DNA of 64,000 nt from Lachnospiraceae bacterium UBA7054. GTDB lineage: Bacteria > Bacillota > Clostridia > Lachnospirales > Lachnospiraceae. This document shows positions 40,368 to 51,922 of the stretch, in pieces (the stretch's first letter is position 1; each line of letters starts with the position of its first letter). The position numbers and the translations under genes are program-made. The stretch is from the NCBI GenBank assembly GCA_002492725.1, contig DLAF01000069.1:44909-108908 (forward strand), read 5' to 3'. The notes under the pieces were generated by a model. That model ran no database searches and was not told the DNA's origin. It saw nothing but the letters and a program-made list of their open reading frames with translations.

Positions 40368-40384
40368 GGTAGTCTCCTCTATAT

Positions 40385-40511
40385 CCTGCGAGCCGTTCAT
40401 TCGCAACCCGCTTCGCGGCTTACTCATGCGGGCTGTCGCCCTATCTCCGTGCCTGCGAGCCGTTCATTCGCAACCCGCTTCGCGGCTTACTCATGCGGGC
40501 TGTCGCCCTAT
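40385..40511. repeat. Exact 60-base direct repeat
   Basis: Two identical 60-base copies (40385-40444 and 40452-40511) separated by seven bases (CTCCGTG). Each copy contains internal inverted repeats (CCCGC/GCGGG and AGCCG/CGGCT), like a REP/palindromic-unit element. They fill most of the gap between flgG and the rod-binding gene. Confidence 0.92.
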
Positions 40512-40581
40512 ATAATTGTGCCTAAGCCGTTTGCCGCATGTAAACATGCGCAATCTGCTTAGCCCCAATTATGCACGGCTC

Positions 40582-41400
40582 TTAGCGTTTCAGGTTGTTA
40601 GCAACTTCCAACATGGAATCGGAGGTGGTGATGGACTTGGAGTTCATCTCATAGGCACGCTGCGCTACGATCAGGTTTACCATCTCGTTTGCCACCTGTA
40701 CATTGGAGCCTTCCAAATAGCCCTGAATAATACGGCTCTTATCCACGTCGGGAGAAGTATCCTCGTTGATGGCACGACCGCTGGCATCCGTCACTGCAAA
40801 GAGGGTGTCGCCTACTCTCTTTAAGCCGCCGGGATTGCTGAACTGAAAGGTGCCGATACCGACGCCAATCGGCTGCGGATTATTGTTGTCATCGGGATAA
40901 CAAATCTGGCCGTCCTCCGTAATGGAGAGCTGGCTCGCTATGTACCCCCCGGGAAGTACGATGGCACGTCCCGTCAAATCCAGCACCGGAAGACCGTCCG
41001 CATTTGTCAGGGACATGCGGTTATTGCCCGCCAAAGCCCAAGTAAAATCACCGTTTCTCGTGTAATAAATCTGACCGTCCTCACCACGCAGGGCAAAAAA
41101 TCCTTCTCCCTCAATGGCGAATGCCGTATCGGAATCTGCGTCTAACAGACTGCCCTGTCGGAAAATCTGATTAATGGAGGCGGTGCGCACACCGAGACCT
41201 ACCTGAGAGGTGGTCGGCTTCGGATCGCCGTTTGCCGTGGTGGTCACGGACTGCAGATTCTGGTACAGAAGCGACTTAAACTGTGCCACCTGCGCCTTGT
41301 AACCCACGGAATTGACGTTAGCAAGGTTGTTTGCTATCGTGTCAACGTTTGTCTGCTGTGCATTCATGCCGGTTGCGCCCGACCATAAACTTCTAACCAT
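40582..41400 (-). CDS. flgG: Flagellar basal-body rod protein FlgG
   Basis: 272 aa, length typical for the distal rod protein. N terminus MVRSLWSGATGMNAQQTNVDTIANNLANVNSVGYKA and C terminus NVQVANEMVNLIVAQRAYEMNSKSI are the paired signature of rod/hook proteins. The central part has DGQIYYTRNGDFTWALAG. GGAGAG precedes the ATG. Follows flgF by 28 bases. Confidence 0.94.
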   Translation of the reverse strand: MVRSLWSGATGMNAQQTNVDTIANNLANVNSVGYKAQVAQFKSLLYQNLQSVTTTANGDPKPTTSQVGLGVRTASINQIFRQGSLLDADSDTAFAIEGEGFFALRGEDGQIYYTRNGDFTWALAGNNRMSLTNADGLPVLDLTGRAIVLPGGYIASQLSITEDGQICYPDDNNNPQPIGVGIGTFQFSNPGGLKRVGDTLFAVTDASGRAINEDTSPDVDKSRIIQGYLEGSNVQVANEMVNLIVAQRAYEMNSKSITTSDSMLEVANNLKR

Positions 41401-41428
41401 GTCGTCTCTCCAATCTCTCTAGTCTGAT

Positions 41429-42298
41429 TTACAGTTTTCCGTTCTGATTCACTGCCTGTTCCAGAGTATCGTCATAAGTGGTGATCACCTTTTGATTCGC
41501 CTCATACTGCCTTTGCAGAGTGATCATATTTACCATTTCAGTCACAACTGAAATATTTGCCATTTCGAGATAACCCGCACGCACCTGCGTATCGGTTTCT
41601 ATATTATCCTTTTCAATGAGCGTCGCTCCGTCGATGGCAGTGAAGTAGTTTTCACCGAAACGCTCCAGATAATTGTAATCTTCAAAATCCACGACGTTAA
41701 TGGTAGCTGCCACAGCGCCATCCTGAATAATGTCCCCGCTGTTATTGATGCTCACAGGAAGCGCGGGGTCAAGACGAATCCGCCGGTTGGAATCATCCAG
41801 CACAAAATCACCGTCCTGTGTCTTTAAAAAGCCCTGGCGATCCATAGTGAAATTACCGTCTCTGGTATACATGATGGTTCTCTCGTCCCGCTTGTTCGTA
41901 TATTCAATAGCAAAGAAGCCCTTGTCAGTGAGCGCCAAATCCAACTCGTTTCCCGTTTCCTTGATAGGGCCCTCGGAGTAGTCTACGTAATTTTCACCAA
42001 TCTTTACACCCAGATTCAACCCTGTCCTGCGAACTCGTTTCTGCATATAATTTTCGTTGAGCGGATTGTTCGCCTCGTCTTCATCGACAGCCCTGTTTGT
42101 CGCCAGCGGCCGAGGAAGGTTTCCGGGTTCGGAAAGATCCTTGATTTTATATGCCAGCACCGTGTCAAACGCTTCGCTTGTGGTTCCTTCCTTTTTAAAC
42201 CCATTCGTCGTCGCATTTGCCAGATTGTTGGTCAGCACATCCATCCTGTGCTGCTCGTTCAACATGCCTGTGTAGGCGGTATACAGTCCCTTAAGCAT
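41429..42298 (-). CDS. flgF: Flagellar basal-body rod protein FlgF-like
   Basis: 289 aa. N terminus MLKGLYTAYTGMLNEQHRMDVLTNNLANATTNGFKK and C terminus ANISVVTEMVNMITLQRQYEANQKVI mark it as a rod protein; the pair with the next gene matches FlhO-FlhP of B. subtilis (FlgF/FlgG). Includes ALTDKGFFAI and RTIMYTRDGNF. AAAGAAGG precedes the ATG. Confidence 0.9.
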   Translation of the reverse strand: MLKGLYTAYTGMLNEQHRMDVLTNNLANATTNGFKKEGTTSEAFDTVLAYKIKDLSEPGNLPRPLATNRAVDEDEANNPLNENYMQKRVRRTGLNLGVKIGENYVDYSEGPIKETGNELDLALTDKGFFAIEYTNKRDERTIMYTRDGNFTMDRQGFLKTQDGDFVLDDSNRRIRLDPALPVSINNSGDIIQDGAVAATINVVDFEDYNYLERFGENYFTAIDGATLIEKDNIETDTQVRAGYLEMANISVVTEMVNMITLQRQYEANQKVITTYDDTLEQAVNQNGKL

Positions 42299-42329
42299 AT
42301 GGTACCTTCTTTCGTTATATATGCCTTAT

Positions 42330-42455
42330 TGCTGTGAGCAATTAGTGTTTCTTTTCGCGTATTTGCCGAGGATGCGTCTTCGGCATCCTCGTGAACGAAA
42401 CTTAGAAATTCTTTACGAAGCAGCCTCTGCTGCGAGTAATTAGAATTTCTTTTCG
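42330..42455. repeat. Two copies of a 28-base repeat and a hairpin
   Basis: 42330-42357 and 42428-42455 match at 24 of 28 bases (core GAATTAG..TTTCTTTTCG type). Between them CGAGGATGC/GCATCCTCG forms a nine-base-pair hairpin (42367-42391). All lies between the mbl stop and the flgF start. Confidence 0.65.
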
Positions 42456-42456
42456 T

Positions 42457-43449
42457 TCAGTCCTCGCGATAGCCGGCCAAAAACTCCACATATTTCCCTG
42501 TCCCGATAGCAACCGCCGTCATGGGGTCTTCCGCGGTCATGGTATTGATGCCGGTCTTTGCCGCGATCAGATCCTCCAACCCGCGAAGCAGACTGCCGCC
42601 GCCCGTAAGGACGATGCCTCTGTCCGCAATATCCGCCGCCAGTTCGGGGGGCGTCTTTTCCAACACGCTGTGTATCGTCTCCACGATCTGCACCGTAGTC
42701 TCGTGCAGCGCTTCCTCCGTCTCTTCCGAGGAAACCTTTACGGTTCTGGGAAGTCCCGTCACCAGGTTACGGCCGCGGACATCCATGTAGTCTACCTCCG
42801 GCCGTCTGAATGCGGAACCGATCTTTATCTTCAAATCCTCCGCTGTCCGTTCACCGATCAGCAGATTATGTTTTTTGCGCATGTAACGTACGATGGCTTC
42901 GTCAAAGTCATCGCCCGCGATCTTGATGGAGGCACTGACCACCGTGCCACCCAGAGAGATCACGGCAATATCAGAAGTACCGCCGCCGATATCCACGATC
43001 ATATTGCCGCAGGGCTTTGAGATATCGATGCCCGCGCCGATTGCCGCCGCAATAGGCTCCTCAATAATGGAAACCTCGCGTGCTCCCGCCTGATAGGTTG
43101 CGTCCTCCACGGCTTTTTTCTCCACCTCGGTGACGCCGCTGGGCACGCATACTGCAATGCGCGGCTTTCTAAAACTCTTCTTTCCCAGGGCTTTCTGAAT
43201 GAAATACTTCATCATTTTCTCCGTCACCTGATAGTCGGAGATCACGCCCTGACGCAGAGGTCGTACCGCCACAATATTCCCCGGCGTCCTGCCGAGCATG
43301 AGGCGTGCGTCCTCACCGATCGCCTTGATCTTATTCGTATCCCTGTCAAATGCAACCACGGAAGGTTCCTTAAGTACTACGCCTTTTCCGCGGATATATA
43401 CCAAAATACTGGCTGTGCCAAGATCTATTCCAATGTCTGTATACTGCAT
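42457..43449 (-). CDS. mbl: MreB/Mbl family rod-shape protein
   Basis: 330 aa actin-like ATPase that guides wall synthesis along the cell cylinder. Phosphate 1 loop GIDLGTASILVYI, phosphate 2 loop NMIVDIGGGTSDIAVISLGG and the adenosine motif GIVLTGGGSLLRGLEDL are present. Since it lies next to flgF-flgG (as mbl does near flhO-flhP in B. subtilis), I call it Mbl-like; mreB/mreBH cannot be excluded. Own promoter. Confidence 0.92.
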   Translation of the reverse strand: MQYTDIGIDLGTASILVYIRGKGVVLKEPSVVAFDRDTNKIKAIGEDARLMLGRTPGNIVAVRPLRQGVISDYQVTEKMMKYFIQKALGKKSFRKPRIAVCVPSGVTEVEKKAVEDATYQAGAREVSIIEEPIAAAIGAGIDISKPCGNMIVDIGGGTSDIAVISLGGTVVSASIKIAGDDFDEAIVRYMRKKHNLLIGERTAEDLKIKIGSAFRRPEVDYMDVRGRNLVTGLPRTVKVSSEETEEALHETTVQIVETIHSVLEKTPPELAADIADRGIVLTGGGSLLRGLEDLIAAKTGINTMTAEDPMTAVAIGTGKYVEFLAGYRED

Positions 43450-43482
43450 GACCTTTCCCCTTCCTGAGAGTATAGCATTATC

Positions 43483-43511
43483 ATTATACCCTCATCCCGA
43501 AGGTTTTTCAA
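43483..43511 (-). promoter_or_regulatory. Promoter of mbl
   Basis: Minus-strand TTGAAA, 17-base spacer, perfect TATAAT, about 40 bases before the start. The rest of the 328-base gap between mbl and the next gene holds a weak hairpin at about 43552-43573 and nothing else I can identify. Confidence 0.72.
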
Positions 43512-43661
43512 AGGTTTTTTGTTTTTTTTCGAAAAAATTAAAAAACGCCAAAAGCAGAACGGATCCTTCCGCTCTGTTTTCAGCTTCCATGCTTATTTAT
43601 ATATCGGACCGAAAGCTGCATTTCTTAATAGGTAATAAGTGGAAAAGAATAAGACTTTCGC

Positions 43662-43690
43662 TTGCTCAGAATCGGGCAATTCGATATAAT
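43662..43690 (+). promoter_or_regulatory. Promoter of the PF09818 ATPase gene
   Basis: TTGCTC, 17-base spacer, perfect TATAAT. Confidence 0.65.
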
Positions 43691-43777
43691 AGACGCAGAC
43701 TTTGGCAAACGCACAGCGCAAAGGAAAACGAAAGGAAACACTGAAAATAGATCCAATAACAGAAAGGAATCCATACC

Positions 43778-45514
43778 ATGAAAACGCAGGCAGAACTGCA
43801 AAAACTCCTCCGCGACATCGACCATAAAGGCTACAAGGCCTACAAAGTACTGGAAGGGGAGTACGACTTCGGTTCATACCGCCTCTGCATCGACCATGTG
43901 CAGGGAGATCCCTTTGCCTCGCCCTCGCGGGTGCGGCTCGTATACGGAAATCGGGGCAACATTCCCGCCGCTTACTTTGAAAACAGGCACAGGCGAATCG
44001 CGGTAGAAGACTATCTCCTGCGCAGCCTTCACCGCGGAATCCGCGGCATCGTCTCCGGGCCCGCGCGCGAAAGCGGTAGCGACAGAAGTGCGGCATTCCG
44101 GACAGAAGATCGCGGCAGAGGTTCCAGCGGCAGGACTGCGGGCGGTTCCGGCAAAAGCGGCCTGGTAACAGCCTGCAGGACAAGCCAGGAAATCCTGGAA
44201 ACCACTGCCATGCACATAGAAAAGGATGCTATCACGGCCCGCATTGAGGTTGGTTTTCCCGCTTTCGGCAGAACGATCGCAGCAGGGGAGCTCTCACAGA
44301 TTCTCTTCAAGGTCCTGCCGGAACTTTGTGAAAAGACCTTTCACCTAAATCCTTCCATGAAACAGGCACTGGATAAAGTAGTTTCTTTAGCGGATGACCA
44401 GCAGTTTATCCGTGAAAGCCTTGTAAAGCAGGGACTCGTGGCCTTCGTGGCAGACGGATCGATCCTGCCCAGGGAAAGCGGCGTCTCCCAGCGGCCGATG
44501 AAAGACGCGGTGGTATTTAGGAGTCCCGACTCCCTGGCCGTTACTTTAACGCTGCCCCATCGGGGAGCGGTGCGCGGTATGGGCATCAAGCGCGGGATCA
44601 CGGTGATCGCGGGCGGCGGATTTCATGGTAAATCCACCCTCTTAAAAGCGCTTGAGCGCGGCGTTTACAATCACACCGCGGGAGACGGCAGGGAACTTGT
44701 CATCACAGACGAGACAGCCTTTAAGCTGCGGGCGGAGGAGCATCGTTGTATCCACGAAACCGATATTTCCCTTTTTATCAATAATCTGCCCATGAAATCT
44801 GATACCACGCATTTTCAGACGGAAAATGCCAGCGGCAGCACCTCACAGGCTGCTAATACCGTGGAGGCTCTGGCAATCGGAAGTACCGTACTCTTGATCG
44901 ATGAGGATACTTCCGCTACAAATTTCATGGTACGTGACGGCCGCATGGCACAGCTTGTCTCCGATGAAAAGGAGCCCATCACACCCTTTATCCGCAAAAT
45001 CAGGAGCCTCTATGAGGATCTTGGCGTTTCCACGGTGCTGGTAGCAGGAAGTTCAGGTGATTATCTGTCCGTGGCAGACACCGTTTTACAGATGGACTGC
45101 TATGAGACAAAGGATGTGACCGCGCGGGCGAAGGAGCTGGCCGTACCGCTTACGGAAGAGAAAGTAAAAACGACTGACTGGCTGAAAAAGAGGGTTCGTA
45201 CCCAAAAGATTGAAAAGGCACGGGTGCATGGCTGGGATACCATCAGCCTTGACAAAAACGAGATCGACTTACGCTATCTGGAACAGATTGTAGGAGAGAG
45301 CCAGACTGCCGCCCTCGCCTACATTTCGCAGTATATTTTGGAACGGCTGGCCGACGGCAAAAAGACCCTGCCCGAACTGGCAAATGCTGCCGCCGACAAA
45401 CTGGAAAAGGAAGGCATCCTTTCCATGACGCCGCGAAATTACGGAGCGGGTCCGGCGGCATATGTGCGGAGGCAGGAGATTCTAGCCTGCCTCGCGCGGT
45501 TTAGGAATTTGTAA
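43778..45514 (+). CDS. ABC-class P-loop ATPase (PF09818 family), function unknown
   Basis: 578 aa soluble protein. The P-loop is GGGFHGKSTLLKAL near residue 287, with LLIDEDTSATNFMVRD as the Walker B region and VLVAGSSGDYLSVADTVLQMD as a later strand; KSTLLKALERGVYNH is strongly conserved in this family. These proteins lack membrane partners, so they are not transporters. Residues about 95-128 contain an Arg/Gly/Ser-rich insertion (starting GPARESGSDRS) that may bind nucleic acid. AACAGAAAGG lies before the ATG. It stands alone, converging with uvrA. Confidence 0.86.
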   Translation: MKTQAELQKLLRDIDHKGYKAYKVLEGEYDFGSYRLCIDHVQGDPFASPSRVRLVYGNRGNIPAAYFENRHRRIAVEDYLLRSLHRGIRGIVSGPARESGSDRSAAFRTEDRGRGSSGRTAGGSGKSGLVTACRTSQEILETTAMHIEKDAITARIEVGFPAFGRTIAAGELSQILFKVLPELCEKTFHLNPSMKQALDKVVSLADDQQFIRESLVKQGLVAFVADGSILPRESGVSQRPMKDAVVFRSPDSLAVTLTLPHRGAVRGMGIKRGITVIAGGGFHGKSTLLKALERGVYNHTAGDGRELVITDETAFKLRAEEHRCIHETDISLFINNLPMKSDTTHFQTENASGSTSQAANTVEALAIGSTVLLIDEDTSATNFMVRDGRMAQLVSDEKEPITPFIRKIRSLYEDLGVSTVLVAGSSGDYLSVADTVLQMDCYETKDVTARAKELAVPLTEEKVKTTDWLKKRVRTQKIEKARVHGWDTISLDKNEIDLRYLEQIVGESQTAALAYISQYILERLADGKKTLPELANAAADKLEKEGILSMTPRNYGAGPAAYVRRQEILACLARFRNL

Positions 45515-45555
45515 TCAGGTCGTCTTAACTGCCATTCGTTTCATTATATACACAA

Positions 45556-48411
<2,856 letters not shown>

Positions 48412-48458
48412 CCCATTTTCCTCTTTCCTTATTTAATCCAAAACGGATCCAATCTTAA

Positions 48459-50447
48459 TTATTTGTCAAAATCCCGCAGCCTGACCTTCAGCTCCACCAT
48501 CTGGTCACGCAGCTGCGCTGCCGCCTCGAAATTCAGATCCGCTGCCGCACGCTTCATCTGCTTCTCCACATCCTTGATGAGCTTCTCAAGCTCTGCCTTA
48601 CTCATGGATTCAGGATCTTTCTCAAAGCGCTGCTCCTCTTTCGCAATCGTCTTTGAAATACTGATCAGGTCACGCACCGCCTTTTGGATCGAAGTGGGCG
48701 TGATACCGTGCGCTTCGTTATATTCCTGCTGAATTTTGCGGCGGCGGTTCGTCTCCGTGATTGCGGTGTTCATCGAATCCGTCATATTATCAGCGTACAT
48801 GATGACCCGCCCCTTGGCGTTTCTTGCCGCCCGCCCGATGGTCTGAATCAGAGAAGTAGCCGACCGCAGAAAGCCCTCTTTATCAGCGTCCAGGATTGCA
48901 ACCAGCTGTATCTCCGGTATGTCAAGTCCTTCCCGCAGGAGGTTGATACCCACCAGTACATCGAACACGTCAAGTCGCATATCGCGGATGATCTGAGCAC
49001 GCTCCAGTGTATCGATATCGGAGTGCAGATATTTAACGCGGACGCCCACTTCGTTCATATAAGAAGTCAGATCTTCCGCCATCCGCTTCGTAAGCGTAGT
49101 CACTAAAACCTTGCCCTTGTCGGCCACCACCTGATTGATCTCCGAAATCAAATCGTCGATCTGCCCTTCCACGGGCCGCACACTCACCTCGGGATCAAGA
49201 AGTCCCGTCGGGCGGATAATCTGCTCCGTGCGGAAAAGCTCATGCGCAGCTTCATAATCCGAGGGCGTCGCAGAAACAAAGAGCATCTGGTCAATATGAC
49301 TTTCAAATTCCTCAAAGCACAGCGGCCTGTTGTCGAGTGCCGAAGGCAAGCGGAACCCATAATCTACCAGCGTATTTTTGCGCGAGCGGTCCCCCGCGAA
49401 CATCCCCCGTATCTGGGGGATTGTCATATGGGATTCGTCAATAATGATAAGGAAATCATCCTTAAAATAATCAAGCAGGGTAAAAGGCGGTTCTCCCTCC
49501 CCCATCCCGTTTAGGTGTCTCGAATAGTTTTCTATGCCGGAACAGAAGCCCGTTTCCTTCAGCATTTCCACATCAAAATTCGTTCGCTCGGAAATGCGCT
49601 GCGCCTCCAAAAGCCTGTCCTCGCCCTTGAAATAGCGGATTCGTTCGGCAAGTTCTTCCTCAATTAAGTCGCAGGCCTTGACAATCTTTTCCCGTGCCAC
49701 CACATAGTGAGAAGCAGGAAAAATCATCACGTGCTCCAAGGTCGCATGCACCTGCCCCGTAAGCGGGTCCGCCTCCGTAATCCTGTCGATCTCATCCCCG
49801 AAAAACTCTACGCGGACTAAAAAGTCGCCGCCCTGTGCCGGGTAAATTTCCAATACATCGCCCCGTACGCGGAAACAGCAGCGATCCAGATCCATATCAT
49901 TTCTGTTATACTGCATTTCAATCAGACCGCGTATTACCTCGTCCCTGTCCTTGGTCATCCCGGGACGCAGAGACATGCTCATGCCCATATATTCCTCAGG
50001 ACTGCCCAATCCGTAAATACAGGATACACTGGCTATCACCACCACATCCCGCCGTTCCGTCAGAGAGGCCGTGGCCGAGAGCCGCAGTTTGTCGATCTCG
50101 TCATTGATGGAGGAATCCTTCGCGATATAGGTGTCCGTAGAAGGCACATAAGCTTCCGGCTGATAGTAATCATAATAGGACACAAAATATTCCACCGCAT
50201 TCTCGGGGAAAAACTCTTTAAATTCTCCGTAGAGCTGACCTGCTAATGTCTTGTTGTGGGCGATCACCAGCGTCGGCTTATTCAGCGCCTGAATGATATT
50301 CGCCATTGTAAAGGTCTTTCCCGAGCCCGTCACACCCAAAAGCGTCTGAAATTGATTACCCTTGCGGAAGCCCTCCACCAAAGCTTCAATGGCCGCAGGC
50401 TGATCGCCGGTGGGAGCATATTCCGATACAAGCTTAAAGTGATCCAT
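48459..50447 (-). CDS. uvrB: Excinuclease ABC subunit B
   Basis: 662 aa, full length. Helicase-like damage verifier that loads UvrC. Walker [16 protein letters not shown], the beta-hairpin region [39 protein letters not shown], and the C-terminal UvrC-binding coil [29 protein letters not shown] of its ribosome binding site lies inside the last codons of the upstream surface-protein gene, four bases apart, so their translation is probably linked. Confidence 0.99.
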   Translation of the reverse strand: MDHFKLVSEYAPTGDQPAAIEALVEGFRKGNQFQTLLGVTGSGKTFTMANIIQALNKPTLVIAHNKTLAGQLYGEFKEFFPENAVEYFVSYYDYYQPEAYVPSTDTYIAKDSSINDEIDKLRLSATASLTERRDVVVIASVSCIYGLGSPEEYMGMSMSLRPGMTKDRDEVIRGLIEMQYNRNDMDLDRCCFRVRGDVLEIYPAQGGDFLVRVEFFGDEIDRITEADPLTGQVHATLEHVMIFPASHYVVAREKIVKACDLIEEELAERIRYFKGEDRLLEAQRISERTNFDVEMLKETGFCSGIENYSRHLNGMGEGEPPFTLLDYFKDDFLIIIDESHMTIPQIRGMFAGDRSRKNTLVDYGFRLPSALDNRPLCFEEFESHIDQMLFVSATPSDYEAAHELFRTEQIIRPTGLLDPEVSVRPVEGQIDDLISEINQVVADKGKVLVTTLTKRMAEDLTSYMNEVGVRVKYLHSDIDTLERAQIIRDMRLDVFDVLVGINLLREGLDIPEIQLVAILDADKEGFLRSATSLIQTIGRAARNAKGRVIMYADNMTDSMNTAITETNRRRKIQQEYNEAHGITPTSIQKAVRDLISISKTIAKEEQRFEKDPESMSKAELEKLIKDVEKQMKRAAADLNFEAAAQLRDQMVELKVRLRDFDK

Positions 50448-50451
50448 GTGA

Positions 50452-51765
50452 TCAACCCCTCCTCTTTTTCACCACCGCAAACACAATGAGCGCACACACC
50501 GCGATCGCTGCAATAATGCCAAAAATGATCCGTCCCTGCCGCTGCTTTTCCGCTTTCTGCCGTGCAGCTGCCAGATCCGCCTCCGCCTTTTCCTTTTCGA
50601 TCTTTTCCTTCTCCAGTTCCACGCGCTGTGCCCTCTCGGCATCCGCTTCCGCTTTCTCCTTTTCCATCCGCTCTTTTTCCATCTTTTCGCGTTCCGCTTT
50701 TGCCGCCGCTTCTTTTTCCTGCTTCGCCTTTTGGGCCGCAGCGTCCTGTTCATCTTTGTCAGATGTTTTGTCTTTATTCTCCGGCTTTACGGTGTCAGCC
50801 TTATCATTTTTACCCGTTTGATCGGTTTTATCACGATCTTTTTGCTCAGGATCATCGCTGATCGTCTGATCTGTTTTGGAATCCCTGTCGGCATCCGTAC
50901 TTCCCGTCTGATTCGTGTTTGTCTGCGCCTGCGCGGGATCGGGTTCAAATTCCGCCGAGATAGTATGATCACCGTGAACATCCGTGAAATTGTAAGAGGT
51001 CGCAGCACCCACTGCAGCCCCGTCCACATACACCATGCGTACGCGGTAGCCCCTGTCAGGCGTGATCGCATAACCGATCCAAGAACCAACGGGCACAGGG
51101 CTTGCTCCGGTAGGCGTAATGATCCCGCCGGAGGAAGATACGGACGCCGTGACCGTATAAGTCTTTGGCGGTTCCTTTTCAAAGACGGCTGTCAGATTTC
51201 GATCCCCCGTGATGTTTTCCAGGGTGAATTCCTGATTATTACTGACACTCTTATCATTTTCCTTCCATTCCACAAATCGCCAGCCTTCCTTCGGTGTGGC
51301 CTTAATCGTCATGCTCTCCCCGGCGTTCACCGTTTTTCCTTCCGTGGCTGTGCCGCCGTTTCCGTCGTTTACGCTGATATTGACCCGGTATGTCGCCGTC
51401 TGGATCGTCGCAAGCGCCGTCGCCGAATAGGCGCTGTCCTGCCTGGAGACCGCCTTCACCACAAGGCTCGATGCCCCTTCATCCGCAGCTACGTTTAAAA
51501 CGCCCTTACTGTCAATAAAAGTGCTCTGACTCGTCTGTCCGCTGACGCTCCACACCACCTCGCTGCTATAGTCATTTTCCCCCGTCACAGTGGCCGTAAA
51601 GGTACAGGTCGCATTCTTTGTGACCACGGTCGAGCCTGGAGAAATCGCAACGGAATGGATCGCCGCCGGCGCATTCTCCGCTGCCATGCAGGGGAATCCC
51701 GCCGCGCTAAAAAGTATGACTGCCATTATGAAAATTTTGGTAAGAAATCTGATTTTTTGTCTCAT
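50452..51765 (-). CDS. Secreted membrane-anchored surface protein with Ig-like and InlB-type repeats
   Basis: 437 aa. Signal peptide (about 1-29), a bacterial Ig-like domain (about 35-122), two InlB B-repeat-like modules (about 126-197 with [14 protein letters not shown], and 202-273 with HTISAEFE), a Thr/Asp/Lys spacer, a charged single helix (about 335-410, repeated [10 protein letters not shown]) and a C-terminal membrane helix with KKRRG. It should stand on the surface, held by the C-terminal helix. No LPXTG motif. The start has no Shine-Dalgarno; see the promoter entry. Stops four bases before uvrB. Confidence 0.85.
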   Translation of the reverse strand: MRQKIRFLTKIFIMAVILFSAAGFPCMAAENAPAAIHSVAISPGSTVVTKNATCTFTATVTGENDYSSEVVWSVSGQTSQSTFIDSKGVLNVAADEGASSLVVKAVSRQDSAYSATALATIQTATYRVNISVNDGNGGTATEGKTVNAGESMTIKATPKEGWRFVEWKENDKSVSNNQEFTLENITGDRNLTAVFEKEPPKTYTVTASVSSSGGIITPTGASPVPVGSWIGYAITPDRGYRVRMVYVDGAAVGAATSYNFTDVHGDHTISAEFEPDPAQAQTNTNQTGSTDADRDSKTDQTISDDPEQKDRDKTDQTGKNDKADTVKPENKDKTSDKDEQDAAAQKAKQEKEAAAKAEREKMEKERMEKEKAEADAERAQRVELEKEKIEKEKAEADLAAARQKAEKQRQGRIIFGIIAAIAVCALIVFAVVKKRRG

Positions 51766-51771
51766 GCTAGT

Positions 51772-51780
51772 ATCATATCA
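51772..51780 (-). promoter_or_regulatory. Extended -10 promoter very close to the start codon
   Basis: Minus-strand TGATATGAT (TGn plus TATGAT) ends six bases before the ATG at 51765. No good -35 box. If used, the message would be leaderless or nearly so. Confidence 0.45.
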
Positions 51781-51845
51781 AAAATCTTTTTAAATGTACA
51801 TACCAAAATCGAACTTTTGTTCTTTTTATTTCTCGGTTATTGTCA

Positions 51846-51874
51846 TTGAAGCGATGTCTCAGGCATGCTATAAT
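51846..51874 (+). promoter_or_regulatory. Promoter of manC
   Basis: TTGAAG, 17-base spacer, perfect TATAAT with upstream TGC (extended -10). Confidence 0.78.
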
Positions 51875-51922
51875 CATTTCGCAGGAAAAATATTATTTGC
51901 ATTTGAAAAGGAACCCGCAATT

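Noticed and set aside
40368..40427. Longer N terminus of the rod-binding protein
   Set aside because: The extension is translated repeat sequence; the ATG at 40367 has a good GAGGAG site.
40385..40511. CRISPR array
   Set aside because: Only two 60-base copies with a seven-base spacer; CRISPR spacers are about 30 bases and no cas genes are present.
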